Of a stretch of DNA of 51,240 bases, positions 9,046 to 21,925 are shown piece after piece (position 1 is the stretch's first letter; each line of letters begins with the position of its first letter). The position numbers and the translations under genes are program-made. The notes beneath the pieces are model-generated. The model was not told where the DNA came from and ran no database searches. It saw nothing but the letters and a program-made list of their open reading frames with translations. Source of the DNA: Paracoccus lutimaris (GTDB lineage Bacteria > Pseudomonadota > Alphaproteobacteria > Rhodobacterales > Rhodobacteraceae); assembly GCF_003337565.1 (NCBI RefSeq), contig NZ_QPJL01000026.1:1-51240 (forward strand). Direction: 5' to 3'.

Positions 9046-9977
9046 CAGACGCCGGCCTTCCTGCGGAGCGCATTGGCATAGATCGCCGCCACTGCGCAGG
9101 AGGCCATGCGGGTGCGGACGCTGTCGGCCCGCGAGGTCAGGATGATCGGCACGCGCGCGCCCAGCACGATCCCGGCGGCATCGGCGCGGGACAGGAAGAT
9201 CAGGTTCTTCGCCAGCATGTTTCCGGCCTCGAGGTCGGGAACGACAAGGATCTGGCCGTGGCCGGCAACCGGGCCGCCGATGCCCTTGATGCGCGCCGCT
9301 TCGGGATCGATGGCATTGTCAAAGGCCAGCGGGCCATCCAGCAGGCCGCCGGTGATCTGTCCCCGTTCGGCCATCTTGCACAGCGCAGCCGCCTCGATCG
9401 TTGAGGGGATCTTCGTCGTCACCGTCTCGACCGCCGACAGGATCGCCACCTTGGGTGTGCCAAGCCCGATGCCCGCCCACAGGTCGATGGCGTTCTGTAC
9501 GATGTCGCGCTTGCTGTCGAGATCGGGAAAGATGTTGATCGCTGCATCGGTGATGAACAGCGTCTCGGGGTGGCCCGGCACATCCATGATGAAGACATGG
9601 CTGATCCGGCGTTCGGTGCGCAGGCCGGTGGTCGCGTCGGTGACTTCCTTCATCAGCTCATCGGTGTGCAGGCTGCCTTTCATCAAAAGCTCGCCCTTGC
9701 CGGCGCGGATCAGGGCCACCGCCTGCGCGGCGGCGGCGTGGCTGTGCGGCGCATCGACGAACTGCCGCCCGGCAAGGTCGATGCCGTGTTCGGCGGCGAT
9801 GGCGCGGATGCGGGCTTCCGGCCCCACCAGAACCGGCTCGATCAGATGTGCCGCCGCCGCCTCCATCGCGCCGCGCAGCGAGGTCTCGTCGCAAGGATGT
9901 GCGACGACGGTCAAGGCGGGCGAGCCGTCGCGGGCGGCGGCAATCAGGCGCTGGTGCTTGTCGTGAAGCTCGTCCAT
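9045..9977 (-). CDS. pta: phosphate acetyltransferase (short PTA/PTB type)
   Basis: The 310-aa protein is the single-domain phosphate acyltransferase that makes acetyl phosphate from acetyl-CoA and phosphate. Recognisable blocks are [69 protein letters not shown] and [15 protein letters not shown], all typical of the PTA/PTB family. It lacks the long N-terminal regulatory domains of E. coli Pta. A phosphate butyryltransferase cannot be excluded from sequence alone, but the overlap with ackA favours acetyl-CoA. It lies 11 nt after the DUF3141 gene. Confidence 0.9.
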   Translation of the reverse strand: MDELHDKHQRLIAAARDGSPALTVVAHPCDETSLRGAMEAAAAHLIEPVLVGPEARIRAIAAEHGIDLAGRQFVDAPHSHAAAAQAVALIRAGKGELLMKGSLHTDELMKEVTDATTGLRTERRISHVFIMDVPGHPETLFITDAAINIFPDLDSKRDIVQNAIDLWAGIGLGTPKVAILSAVETVTTKIPSTIEAAALCKMAERGQITGGLLDGPLAFDNAIDPEAARIKGIGGPVAGHGQILVVPDLEAGNMLAKNLIFLSRADAAGIVLGARVPIILTSRADSVRTRMASCAVAAIYANALRRKAGV

Positions 9978-9988
9978 GGGGTGTCCGT

Positions 9989-12172
9989 TCAGGATGCCTT
10001 GCGTTTGTCGATCGCTGCGGGTCCGATGCCAAGAAGGCTGGCGATCCGGTTCAGCCGCTGCCGCGCCTTGTGGTCCAGCGCGCCGCTGGCCTCGACCACC
10101 TCGCGGATGGTGTCAAGCGCCATGCGGCGCTGGTCGCCGGATTCGGGCATGAGACCGGGAATGGCCCCAAGCGCCGCCTCTTCGTCGAGAAGCAGCATCT
10201 GAAGCTGTTCACGCACCATCTGCTTGAAATCGGCCAGCGTCAAAGCGCCGCTTTCGGGATGGGTCCGGCGCAATCGGGCGATCTCGGCGAACTGGCGTTC
10301 GTCGACGACCCTGCCCGACATGCCGACCCAGATCAGCGCCCGCACCACTGCCGCGACAGGACCGCCCTCCGTCATGTTTCGGCGCAGCCCCTCGTCGCGG
10401 CGCCTGACCAGTTCGTCATGCAGCCCGGTATGTGCGGGCTTGCGCGGGCGCTCTGTCGAGGATGTGTCGACGCCTAGCGCCGCCTGCAAGGCCCTATTGC
10501 CATAAATGGCGTGGAAACTGGCCTCGGATGTCCAGTTGATCACGTCGCGCATCGCGTCAAGACCCTGAACGATGGCGGTTGATGTCATCTCCTGCATGTT
10601 GAGCCAGGGGTTGTCCGGGCTGGCAGGTTCGCGTTTTTCGCGCACACTTTCTGCCAGTCCCTTGACCTGCCGCATCCAGGGGTTGCCGGCGCAGAACATC
10701 TCGTAGGACAGTCGCAGCGGGTGGAACCTGCGCGTCGCCTCGGCGAAGGATGGCGTCGTGAAGGCCTGCACGAAGGGCTGGGCGAAGGTGCGGTAAAGTG
10801 CCAGGTTGATCTCGGAGAGCCGTGCCACCGTCTCGAACTTGCGCTCGTCCTCAAGGTCGTTGCCGCCAAGCGCGCGGATGTCATCCAGCGTGCGCGCCTC
10901 GCAACGCATCACCCAGTCGCCCTTGACCAGATCGGCATTGACTCCGGCCGCCTCCTTCGGGGTCAGCACCGCCTCGTAAAGACCGGGGGGCAGCACGTCG
11001 ATCAGGTCGATGTTGTGGGCGAACTCGTCATGTTCCTTGCGTGCGACCTGGCCCGAGACGAAAATGCCCAGATGGCCGATATGGTCGTGCACCGTGTAGA
11101 CAATGGTTTGCCCCCAGGCGCGGATGTCGTCCTCGCTGTCATAAAGGTCAAGGATCCAGTCCAACGCCTGCTGCGGCGGAGTGATGTTGTCGCCCTTCGA
11201 GCAGAAGACGACGATGGGCGAGTTGATCGCGCGCAGGTCGATGGCAGTGCCATCCGCAGTTCGGATATCGCCGGCCGCAAGATGGTTGCCGACGAAAAGC
11301 TCGTCCACGATCCACTGCATTTCCCCGGCATTCAGCGTGACCAGGGCATTCCACCACTTCTCGAACCCAAGGTAACGCTCGGGCTCGGTGTCGATCTTCG
11401 ACCAGAGATTGTATTGATTGGTCCAGAAGGTGTTCGCCGGATCCTGCGCCTCGAAGTTCTGGACCAGCGCGGCGCCATCGAAGATGCCGCCCCCCAGATC
11501 GCCCGCCAGTGCCGTCAGCCAGGTTCCGCCCATGAGGCCGCCGGCATAGCGCATCGGATATTTGCCATGCACGCCCGCCCAGTAGGACAGAGGCGTTCCG
11601 GGAACGATGATCGGGCCGAAAAGCTCGGGCCGCAGGGCGGCAAGGATCATCACCGCCCAACCGGCCTGGCAATTGCCGATGACGCAGGGCTTGCCCTCGG
11701 CCTCGGGGTGGCGCGCGACTACCGTTTCCAGAAAGGTCGCCTGGGCATTGGTGACATCAAGGATGGTCTGGCCGGGAACCGGTTCGGGCAGAAAGCCGAT
11801 GAACCAGACCGGATGGCCCGCCTTCAGCGCGACGCCCACCTCGCTGTCGGCCTTGAAGCCGCCGATGCCCGAAACCTGACCCGCGCGCGGATCGACGATC
11901 ACGAAGGGACGTTTCAGGGGGTCGATGGTTACGTCTTCAGGGGGGACGATCCGATAGAGAAGATAGTTCACCGGCGGGTCGAAACTGCGGGCATCGAGGA
12001 CCAGTTCGGCATCATAGCTCAGGACATTGGGCGCCGGATCTTTGGTATGGGCGTCGTACTGGGCGGCACGTTCGCGCATCACGTCAAGGAAAATCACCGA
12101 ACGCTGCCAGGCATCTGTCATGTATTCCGCAGTCTGCGCCATCGCGGGAAATGTCATGTCACGCTGAGCCAT
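9989..12172 (-). CDS. DUF3141 protein, alpha/beta-hydrolase (PHA-synthase-like)
   Basis: The 727-aa protein (ATG 12172, preceded by AAAGGTGG) belongs to the DUF3141 group. Its N-terminal half is an alpha/beta-hydrolase fold like PHA synthase. PFVIVDPRAGQVSGIGGFK and GHPVWFIGFLPEPVPGQT precede the nucleophile-elbow-like segment VIGNCQAGWAVMI, in which cysteine sits where hydrolases have serine. Later come SPIVVFCSKGDNITPPQQ and VHDHIGHLGIFVSG, the positions of the acid and histidine. The C-terminal half is helical with no recognised motif. Its biochemical role is not known. Sitting just before pta-ackA, it may act on an acyl-CoA or polyester-related substrate; that is inference. Confidence 0.85.
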   Translation of the reverse strand: MAQRDMTFPAMAQTAEYMTDAWQRSVIFLDVMRERAAQYDAHTKDPAPNVLSYDAELVLDARSFDPPVNYLLYRIVPPEDVTIDPLKRPFVIVDPRAGQVSGIGGFKADSEVGVALKAGHPVWFIGFLPEPVPGQTILDVTNAQATFLETVVARHPEAEGKPCVIGNCQAGWAVMILAALRPELFGPIIVPGTPLSYWAGVHGKYPMRYAGGLMGGTWLTALAGDLGGGIFDGAALVQNFEAQDPANTFWTNQYNLWSKIDTEPERYLGFEKWWNALVTLNAGEMQWIVDELFVGNHLAAGDIRTADGTAIDLRAINSPIVVFCSKGDNITPPQQALDWILDLYDSEDDIRAWGQTIVYTVHDHIGHLGIFVSGQVARKEHDEFAHNIDLIDVLPPGLYEAVLTPKEAAGVNADLVKGDWVMRCEARTLDDIRALGGNDLEDERKFETVARLSEINLALYRTFAQPFVQAFTTPSFAEATRRFHPLRLSYEMFCAGNPWMRQVKGLAESVREKREPASPDNPWLNMQEMTSTAIVQGLDAMRDVINWTSEASFHAIYGNRALQAALGVDTSSTERPRKPAHTGLHDELVRRRDEGLRRNMTEGGPVAAVVRALIWVGMSGRVVDERQFAEIARLRRTHPESGALTLADFKQMVREQLQMLLLDEEAALGAIPGLMPESGDQRRMALDTIREVVEASGALDHKARQRLNRIASLLGIGPAAIDKRKAS

Positions 12173-12315
12173 GTTTCCACCTTTCGATTGCCGGAAGGCC
12201 GGCGGGTTCGCCAACCGTCCCATGGGTTCGATATGTCTATCTGCGCGCTGGGCGGCGAAAGGCAAACCATGCGCCCCCGCCCCCGGCGCAACTTTTCGTT
12301 ATCTGGGCGCGCCCC

Positions 12316-13428
12316 TTAGCGCAGGAAGGCCCGGAACTGCCGGAGTGCCAGCCAGAACAGCACCGCCCCGATCACCGCCAGCGCAAGAAGCTGCGGCCAG
12401 ACCACCTCCAGCCCGGCCCCCCGGAACAGGATCGACTGCGACAGGATGATGAAGTGGGTATTCGGTGCCGCCAGCATGATGGTCTGGATGAACTCCGGCA
12501 TCGACTCGCGCGGGGTCATGCCGCCGGACAGGATCTGCAGCGGGATGAGAACCATCATCATCAGAAGCGCAAACTGCGGCATTGTGCCGGCGACCGTGGC
12601 CATGAATATCCCCATCGAGGTCATGGCGACCATCATCAGAACCGCCCCGGCAAGGAAAAGCGGCACCGATCCCGCGACGGGCACATTCATCAGCCCCTGA
12701 ACCACCACCGTCAGCGAGAAGGTCGAGCCAAGCAGAACCACCAGCCCCATCGACCAGATCTTGGACAGCATGATCTCGGTCGCCGTGACCGGCATCACCA
12801 GAAGATGTTCGACCGTGCCATGTTCCTTTTCCCGGATCAGGGCTGATCCGGTCAGGATCAGCGACAGCATGGTGATCGACTGGATAACGCTGTTGATGGC
12901 CCCGAACCAGCCGGGATCAAGCGACGGGTTATAGCGGGCGCGAAGGGCCAGTTCGACGGGCAGCGTGCTTTGCGCCCGATACCCCGAGACAAATTCCGAG
13001 ACCTCGCTGGACACGATCTGACTGACATAGCCGCCGCCGGTGAAAGCCTGGCTCATCCGTGTCGCGTCAATGTTCAGCTGGATCGCCGGTGCCTTGCCCG
13101 CCAGCACATCGCGCTGGAAATCCGGTGGAATGTTCAGCGCGAAAGTATCCAGGCCCGCATCCATCCTGGTGTCGATTTCGGCGGCGGTAATCAGGTTCGG
13201 CGGCACGAAATAGGGCTGATAGAAGGCCGAGACGATCCGCGACGATAGCTGCGACTGGTCCTCGTCGACGATCGAGATCGCGGCATTGCTCAGCGTCTCC
13301 GGGCTGGAATTGGCCGAAGTCCAGACCGACAGGCTGAAGGAATAGACGATCAGCGCCAGCATGATCCAGTCGCGCCACAGCCCGCGCAGCTCCTTCACCC
13401 CGAGGTTTCGGACGTTCTTCAGGTTCAT
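12316..13428 (-). CDS. ABC-2 type transporter permease (YhhJ-like)
   Basis: The 370-aa membrane protein starts NLKNVRNLGVKELRGLWRD and has one N-terminal membrane segment (about 25-42), a periplasmic domain of about 130 residues, then five membrane helices from about residue 180. The segment SALIREKEHGTVEHLLVMPV (about 225-244) is the conserved coupling motif of ABC-2 drug exporters. It starts 4 nt after the RbbA-like gene. With the HlyD-type protein upstream it should form a tripartite-type exporter, like E. coli YhiI-RbbA-YhhJ. The substrate is unknown. Confidence 0.9.
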   Translation of the reverse strand: MNLKNVRNLGVKELRGLWRDWIMLALIVYSFSLSVWTSANSSPETLSNAAISIVDEDQSQLSSRIVSAFYQPYFVPPNLITAAEIDTRMDAGLDTFALNIPPDFQRDVLAGKAPAIQLNIDATRMSQAFTGGGYVSQIVSSEVSEFVSGYRAQSTLPVELALRARYNPSLDPGWFGAINSVIQSITMLSLILTGSALIREKEHGTVEHLLVMPVTATEIMLSKIWSMGLVVLLGSTFSLTVVVQGLMNVPVAGSVPLFLAGAVLMMVAMTSMGIFMATVAGTMPQFALLMMMVLIPLQILSGGMTPRESMPEFIQTIMLAAPNTHFIILSQSILFRGAGLEVVWPQLLALAVIGAVLFWLALRQFRAFLR

Positions 13429-13432
13429 GGCG

Positions 13433-16186
13433 CTACCTCTCCTGCTTCTTCAGGAAGGACACGCTCAACCCCAGGATGATCGGAACCGAGGCCGCCATCG
13501 CCAGCGTCGGCTGGATCAGTTCAACAAAGCCGAACGATTTCGAGAAGGCACCGCGGGCCGCCGTGATGAACCATGTGGCCGGATAGACCTCGCCGATGGT
13601 ACGCCCGAACCCTTCCAGCGAAGATACCGGGTCGATCAGACCGGAATAGGACACCGCGGGAATCATCGTCAGCAGCGTCGTCGCGAACAAGGCCGCAACC
13701 TGGCTGGAGATGAATACCGACACCAGAAAGCCAAGCGCGGTGCTGGCCGTCACGAACACCAGCGCGGACATGGAAAAGCCGATGAAACTGCCGGTGAACG
13801 GCACCCTGAAGACGAAAACCGCCATCACCATCATCAGCACGAAGTTCACCATGGCCAGCGCCATATATGGCAGCTGCTTGCCCAGAAGGAATTCCAGCCG
13901 CGTCACCGGGGTCACGTAGAAATTGATGATCGAACCAAGCTCTTTCTCCCGGGCCACCGACAAGGTGGTCAGGATGGCCGGGATCATCAATAGCAGCATG
14001 GGCAGGACCGCCGGCACCATGGCGACGATGCTTTTCACATCCGGGTTGTAGCGGTAGCGGGTGACAAGCTCGAAATCGCCGGCCAGAGCGGCCGAGCCAA
14101 GCGCCTCGCGCATCTTGCGCGTGATCCAGTCGCCGTGCATTCCCTGGATATAGCCCTGCACCGTGCCGGATTGGGTCGGGTTGGCACCGTCGAACCAGGC
14201 GCCGATCTCGACCGTGCGGCCGCGCGCCACATCCGCGGCAAAGCCGGCAGGAATCTCGATCGCCAGGCTGATCTCGCCCGCCCGCATCCTTGCGTCCATG
14301 TCGTCATAGCCCTGAAGCGCGGGCCGTTCGGTGAAATAGCGCGATCCGGCAATGTCGGCGACATAGTCCCGGCTGGCAGTGGTCTGGTCACGGTCCAGAA
14401 CCGCAAAGGTAAGATCCTCGACATCCATGTTGATGCCAAGGCCGATCACCACCATCAAAAGCAGGCTGCCGACAAGCGCCATCGCCAGACGGATCGGGTC
14501 ACGCTGAAGTTGCAGGCTTTCCAGCCGCGAATAGCTGAGAAGGCGGCGCAGGCTGAATCTCCGCTGCGGGTGCGGTGGGGCAGGTGCGGCGGCGGGCGCG
14601 GCCTGATTGGCTGCTTCGGGCGCAGGGGCGGGTGGCGGTGCGGTCTTGTCGATCGCCTCTTGCAGATAGGCGACAAAGGCATCTTCCAGTGTCTCGCAGC
14701 CTTTCGAGGCCTTGATCGCCTCGGCCGTGTCGCTGATCAGCACCTCTCCGGCATGCATCAGCGAGATGCGGTCGCACCATTCCGCCTCGTTCATGAAATG
14801 GGTCGAGACGAAGATCGTCACGCCATCCTTGCGCGACAGGTCCGCCAGAATGCGCCAGAAGCCGTTGCGCGCGACCGGGTCCACACCCGAAGTCGGCTCG
14901 TCAAGGATCAGGATCTCTGGTCCGTGGATCAGGGCCACGGCCAGCGAAAGCCGCTGCCGGATCCCCAGGGGCAGCGCTTCGGGCAGCGCGTCCGCCACGT
15001 CACCAAGGTCGAACCTCTCCGCCATCTCGGCCACCCGCGCGGGGATCTTCGCCTCCTCAAGGGCGAAAAGCCGGGCGTGCAGTTCCAGGTTCTGTCGCAC
15101 CGTCAGTTCCGAATAAAGCGAGAAGGCCTGGCTCATGAATCCGACCCTGCGGCGCACCGCCAGGTCGCGGGCATCGACCTCGTGGCCAAACAGCCGGGCG
15201 ATGCCCTCGGTCGGCTCCAGAAGGCCGGTCAGCATCTTCATCGTCGTGGTCTTGCCGCAGCCGTTGGAGCCGAGAAAGCCGAAGATCTCGCCCTTGGCGA
15301 TGCGAAAGCTGACGTCGTTGACGGCGGTGAAATCGCCGAACCTTTGGGTCAGGTGTTCGGCCTCGATGGCAATCTCGCCATCGGTTGCATCGCGCGGTGG
15401 GATCACCACCTCCTGATCGTCACCGCGATCGGCCGCCGGCAAAAGCGCGATGAAGGCGCGGTCAAGATCGGCCGCGCCGGTGCGCGCCAGAAGCTCTGCC
15501 GTCGTGCCCGTCGCCAGCACCTTGCCGGCGTTCATCGCCACCAGCCAGTCGAAACGCGCGGCCTCCTCCATATAGGCGGTGGCCGTGATCACGCTCATGT
15601 CGGGGCGCGTGGCGCGGATGCTGTCGATCAGATCCCAGAACTGGCGGCGCGACAGGGGATCGACGCCGGTCGTCGGTTCATCAAGGATCAACAGGTCCGG
15701 GTCATGGATCAGCGCGCAACAAAGGCCCAGCTTCTGCTTCATGCCACCGGAAAGCTTTGCCGCCGGACGGTCGCGGAACGGCGACATGCCGGTCGCTGTC
15801 AGCAGGTCAAGGATGCGGCGATCTCTTTCGGCCTTGTCATGGCCAAAGAGCCTGCCGAAGAACTCCAGATTCTCCTCGACCGAAAGCGTCGGGTACAGGT
15901 TCTTGCCCAGCCCCTGCGGCATATAGGCGATGCGCGGGCAGACCCGGCTCCGGTGTCCGGCGTCGCGCATGTCGCCCCCCAGCACATGCACGCCGCCGTC
16001 CTGGATCACGCGCGCCCCGGCAAGCAGCGACAGAAGGCTGGACTTTCCAACGCCGTCGGGACCGATCAGCCCCACCATCATGCCGGCGGGGATGTCCAGC
16101 GTCACCCTGTCCAGCGCAGTAACCTTGCCGTAACGCAGGATCAGGTCACTGACCGATGCGACCGGCGGCTGGTCTGCCCCGGTCAT
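13433..16186 (-). CDS. RbbA-like fused double ABC ATPase and ABC-2 permease
   Basis: The 917-aa protein joins two ABC ATPase domains to an ABC-2 membrane domain. The first ATPase has [24 protein letters not shown] and [13 protein letters not shown]. The second has [10 protein letters not shown], a degenerate signature [15 protein letters not shown] and [14 protein letters not shown] proline/alanine-rich linker (about 510-540) leads to the permease with [19 protein letters not shown]. This layout matches RbbA/YhiH. The start ATG 16186 overlaps the hlyD stop (ATGA), which removes ten residues from the longest possible frame. It is expected to pair with the YhhJ-like permease and the HlyD protein; since the latter is frameshifted here, the exporter may not work unless the frameshift is an error or is bypassed. 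Confidence 0.9.
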   Translation of the reverse strand: MTGADQPPVASVSDLILRYGKVTALDRVTLDIPAGMMVGLIGPDGVGKSSLLSLLAGARVIQDGGVHVLGGDMRDAGHRSRVCPRIAYMPQGLGKNLYPTLSVEENLEFFGRLFGHDKAERDRRILDLLTATGMSPFRDRPAAKLSGGMKQKLGLCCALIHDPDLLILDEPTTGVDPLSRRQFWDLIDSIRATRPDMSVITATAYMEEAARFDWLVAMNAGKVLATGTTAELLARTGAADLDRAFIALLPAADRGDDQEVVIPPRDATDGEIAIEAEHLTQRFGDFTAVNDVSFRIAKGEIFGFLGSNGCGKTTTMKMLTGLLEPTEGIARLFGHEVDARDLAVRRRVGFMSQAFSLYSELTVRQNLELHARLFALEEAKIPARVAEMAERFDLGDVADALPEALPLGIRQRLSLAVALIHGPEILILDEPTSGVDPVARNGFWRILADLSRKDGVTIFVSTHFMNEAEWCDRISLMHAGEVLISDTAEAIKASKGCETLEDAFVAYLQEAIDKTAPPPAPAPEAANQAAPAAAPAPPHPQRRFSLRRLLSYSRLESLQLQRDPIRLAMALVGSLLLMVVIGLGINMDVEDLTFAVLDRDQTTASRDYVADIAGSRYFTERPALQGYDDMDARMRAGEISLAIEIPAGFAADVARGRTVEIGAWFDGANPTQSGTVQGYIQGMHGDWITRKMREALGSAALAGDFELVTRYRYNPDVKSIVAMVPAVLPMLLLMIPAILTTLSVAREKELGSIINFYVTPVTRLEFLLGKQLPYMALAMVNFVLMMVMAVFVFRVPFTGSFIGFSMSALVFVTASTALGFLVSVFISSQVAALFATTLLTMIPAVSYSGLIDPVSSLEGFGRTIGEVYPATWFITAARGAFSKSFGFVELIQPTLAMAASVPIILGLSVSFLKKQER

Positions 16187-17248
16187 TTCACGACATTGGC
16201 AAGCGAGGCCGGCCATTCGGCATCGGGAAGCGTCTTCAGATAGGCCATGCCCGGGAGGCCGGTCTTCACATAGGCGACATAGCGGGAAAGCAGCTCTGGA
16301 TCGACTTTTGCCCGAACTCTGAACATCAGCTTCTCACGCTCTTCCGCCGTCTCGACCGTCTTGGGGGTGAATTGCGCCACATCCGCCACATAGGAAACCG
16401 TCGCCGGGATCACGATACCGGGGGCTGCATCCAGGGTCAGGCGCACCTCGGACCCGATCTGAACCCGCCCCGCCTGCGATGTGGGCAGGAACACCGTCAT
16501 GTAGACATCGCCCAGATCGACAAGACTCAGGATCCGGCCCCCCGAGCCGACGACCTCGCCTTCCTGTGCGACAAGATACTGGATACGACCGCTACGGGGG
16601 GCGACCAGCGTCGCATCGTCGATCGAGGCCGTGATGGAATCGATCGAGGCCTTTGCCGCATCAATCGCGGCCTCGGCGTCCACCACCTGCGCTTGGGCCG
16701 AAGTGATCCCGGCGAGAGCTGCCGCATGCGAAGCCTCGGCCGCGGCGACGCCCGCCTTTGCCTCGCGGTCCTTCGCGCGGTCGTCGTCAAAAAACCTGCT
16801 GCGAGACCGCGTTCGTTTTCACCAGCTGTTCCGAACGGGCCAGCTTCTGGGCGGCGGCATCGGCCATGGCCTGCGCCTGATCCACCGCAGCCTCTGCCGC
16901 GCGCTCCTGTGCCTCGGCCTGGGCGACCATGGCCTTTGCAGTCTCGATAGCGATACTGGCCCGGCGCAGCTGTGCCTCGGCCTGGCGTTTCTGGGCGTTG
17001 AGCTGGACGACATCCATCTGCACAAGCACATCGCCCGCATTGACGACCTGACCTTCGGCCGCCGCAATGTCGGCGATACGGCCGCCGGTCAGCGCGGCGA
17101 TGTCGATCTCGGTCGCCTCGATCCGGCCATTCGCGCCCACGATGCCCTCAGGCAGCGCCGGCGTGTCCAGCTTGGTCCAGGCAAAATAGGCCGCAACCGC
17201 CGCGACCACCAGAATGGTCGGAACAAGGTATTTCGGTTTCTGTTTCAC
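16183..17248 (-). pseudogene. HlyD/YhiI-type membrane fusion protein, frameshifted
   Basis: The periplasmic adaptor of the ABC exporter is split into two frames. Part one, from GTG 17248 (GAGGG five bases upstream; GTG 17260 is possible), has a membrane anchor YLVPTILVVAAVAAYFAW, the lipoyl-like half GRIEATEIDIAALTGGRI and a long alanine-rich coiled coil ending VSQQVF then stop. Part two, in the next frame, resumes with [19 protein letters not shown] and runs through [20 protein letters not shown] to VK at 16183. The break is exactly at a run of six A on the plus strand (16789-16794). One base fewer restores a continuous protein of about 355 aa. It could be a real mutation, a sequencing error or a slippage site. 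The stop overlaps the next start (ATGA). Confidence 0.85.
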
Positions 17249-17453
17249 GCCTGCCCTCACTTGCTGCGCCGCGGCATCCTTGAATGCCGATGTTATTTGT
17301 GGGGAATCGTCAATACAAGCGCAGCCCCACGCTTCACCCTCCGGGCATCGCTTTTTCGGGGTGACGCGGTGGCGCCGCGAAGTGTAGGCACCAGATACGG
17401 CACGGAAATGACAATCCGTCCGGCCTCTCCGCAGTCCTTGGCCTGCGGCCCGA

Positions 17454-20057
<2,604 letters not shown>

Positions 20058-20440
20058 CAGCATGCCTTCTGCTGGCTATCAATGGCCGCGCTGACGAGGA
20101 TGCCTGTCTTTGGCCCTCCTACGACATTCATCCCTTCGTAGCCGCTCGTCATTTCCTGTCGCTTCCTCATGTTTTGGCCCCACGCGCCGGCGACCGCACG
20201 CGGGTTGCGGCGGGAACAGTGTCGGGGAGTCGCGCCGGCTTGATCTGCATCATGGACCGGTGCAATCGCCCGTGCTTTCAAGCGCAAAAGCCCAGTCAGG
20301 CAGAGCAATCAATCAGCATTGAGGACTTGACCATCTCAAATTGTCTGCTACCTCAGCATCGAGCAATTTGATTTGGCGTCAAGCCTCGATAGCTTTGGGT
20401 TGAGATTTGCACATCGGAGTTAACCGTAGGGAGACCAGCC
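20058..20440. promoter_or_regulatory. divergent promoter region between ATPase and arcD
   Basis: This 383-bp region must hold promoters for both the minus-strand ATPase block and arcDABC. Besides the FNR-like box at 20240-20253 it contains a perfect inverted repeat TCAAT-CAGC-ATTGA (20309-20322) and an FNR-like half-site pair TTGAT...GTCAA (20368-20382) whose spacing is one base too long. An additional factor such as an ArgR-type regulator could bind here, but no consensus was matched. arcD has a good ribosome-binding site (GGGAGA, six bases before its ATG). Confidence 0.55.
20240..20253. promoter_or_regulatory. FNR/Anr-type box
   Basis: TTGATCTGCATCAT matches nine of the ten specified bases of the FNR consensus TTGAT-N4-ATCAA. 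It sits about 187 bp before the arcD start and 183 bp before the ATPase start, central in the divergent region. Arginine deiminase operons are widely activated by FNR/Anr under low oxygen, so the site fits its context. Confidence 0.6.
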
Positions 20441-21910
20441 ATGACAGATCAGAACGCGCCAAGCGGCGATCCGGGCGCATCGGAAAACGATCCCGCCCAT
20501 GGTCTCGCATCCCGTTTTCCGACTGCCTACACGATCCTTTTCCTGCTGATCATCTTTGTCGCCGCGCTGACCTGGATCATCCCCGCAGGCCAGTATGACC
20601 GGGTGATGAACGAGGAAATCGGCCGTGAAGTGGCCGTGGCTGGCACTTTCAAGACGGTCGAGGCGAACCCGCAGGGCTTTGTCGAGGTGATGCTGGCACC
20701 CGTCGCGGGTTTCTACGACCCCGACAGCTATGAGGCGAACGCCATCGATGTGGCGCTTTTCGTGCTGTTCCTTGGCGGCTTTCTTGGCGTGGTCAATGCG
20801 ACCGGCGCGATCGACGCAGGGATCAAGACGGCGATGACCGCGATGAAGGGGCGCGAGATCTGGATGATCCCGATCCTGATGTCGCTGTTTGCGCTTGGCG
20901 GCACGACCTATGGCATGGCCGAGGAGACGCTGGCCTTTTACGCGATCCTTATCCCGGTGATGATCGCCGCGGGCTATGATGCGGTGACGGGGGTGGCCAC
21001 GATCCTGATCGGTGCGGGTATTGGCGTGCTGGGTTCCACCATCAACCCGTTTGCCACTGTCATCGCGGCCAATGCGGCGGGCATTCCCTTTACCGAAGGC
21101 ATGATCCTTCGCGTCGTGATCCTGCTGGGCGGGCTGGTGATCTGTGCGGCCTATGTCATGCGCTATGCGCATCGGGTCAAGACCGATCCGTCCCGCTCGA
21201 TCGTGGCGGGCCAGGCCGATGCGCATCGCAGGCTGTTCCTGCACGCGGGGTTCGGCAATATGGAAGATGCCACCCTGACAGGCACACAGAAGGTCGTCCT
21301 GATCATCTTTGCGCTGACCTTTGCGGCGATGATCTGGGGCGTCTCCAGCCAGGGCTGGTGGATGGACAAGATGGGTGCGCTGTTCTTCGGATCGGCCATC
21401 GTCATCGGTCTGGTGGGACGGCTGGGCGAAAAAAAGCTGACCGGCAGCTTCGTCGATGGCGCGCGCGATCTTCTGGGCGTCGCTCTGGTGGTCGGTCTTG
21501 CCCGCGGTATCGTGGTGATCATGGACAACGGGCTGATCGCCGACACGATCCTGCACGGTGCGGAACAGTCGCTGGGCGGCCTTGGCGATCTGGCCTTCAT
21601 CAACCTGATGTTCTGGATCGAGGTCGGGATGAGTTTCTTCGTGCCGTCCTCTTCGGGGCTAGCGGTGCTGTCGATGCCGATCATGGCGCCGCTTGCCGAT
21701 TTCGCCGGTGTCGGGCGCGACCTGGTGGTCACGGCCTTCCAGTCGGCCAACGGGCTGGTGAACCTGATCAACCCGACCTTCGCGGTCGTGGTCGGCGGCC
21801 TTGCCATCGCGCATGTGTCCTACATCCGCTGGTTGGCCTTCATCTGGCCGCTGATGCTGATCCTGCTGGTCTTCATCACGGCGGCTCTCACTGTCGCCGC
21901 ACTTCTGTAA
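20441..21910 (+). CDS. arcD: YfcC-family arginine/ornithine antiporter
   Basis: The 489-aa membrane protein belongs to the YfcC/ArcD group. The N terminus RFPTAYTILFLLIIFVAALT leads into the first helix, and about twelve membrane segments follow. Typical family stretches include FVEVMLAPVAGFYD, ALGGTTYGMAEETLAFYAI, STINPFATVIAANAAGIPF and SFFVPSSSGLAVLSMPIMAP. As the first gene of the arc cluster it most likely exchanges external arginine for internal ornithine, which costs no energy. It is followed by arcA after 15 nt. Other YfcC proteins carry carboxylates, so substrate assignment depends on this context. Confidence 0.88.
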   Translation: MTDQNAPSGDPGASENDPAHGLASRFPTAYTILFLLIIFVAALTWIIPAGQYDRVMNEEIGREVAVAGTFKTVEANPQGFVEVMLAPVAGFYDPDSYEANAIDVALFVLFLGGFLGVVNATGAIDAGIKTAMTAMKGREIWMIPILMSLFALGGTTYGMAEETLAFYAILIPVMIAAGYDAVTGVATILIGAGIGVLGSTINPFATVIAANAAGIPFTEGMILRVVILLGGLVICAAYVMRYAHRVKTDPSRSIVAGQADAHRRLFLHAGFGNMEDATLTGTQKVVLIIFALTFAAMIWGVSSQGWWMDKMGALFFGSAIVIGLVGRLGEKKLTGSFVDGARDLLGVALVVGLARGIVVIMDNGLIADTILHGAEQSLGGLGDLAFINLMFWIEVGMSFFVPSSSGLAVLSMPIMAPLADFAGVGRDLVVTAFQSANGLVNLINPTFAVVVGGLAIAHVSYIRWLAFIWPLMLILLVFITAALTVAALL

Positions 21911-21925
21911 GGAAAGGTAGAAACC

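Noticed and set aside
14135..16243. 702-codon plus-strand frame opposite the RbbA-like gene
   Set aside because: Antisense artefact of a high-GC gene with no domain-like sequence.
20368..20382. Second FNR-like site TTGATTTGGCGTCAA
   Set aside because: The half-sites are one base too far apart and one arm is imperfect; kept only as a note in the promoter region.
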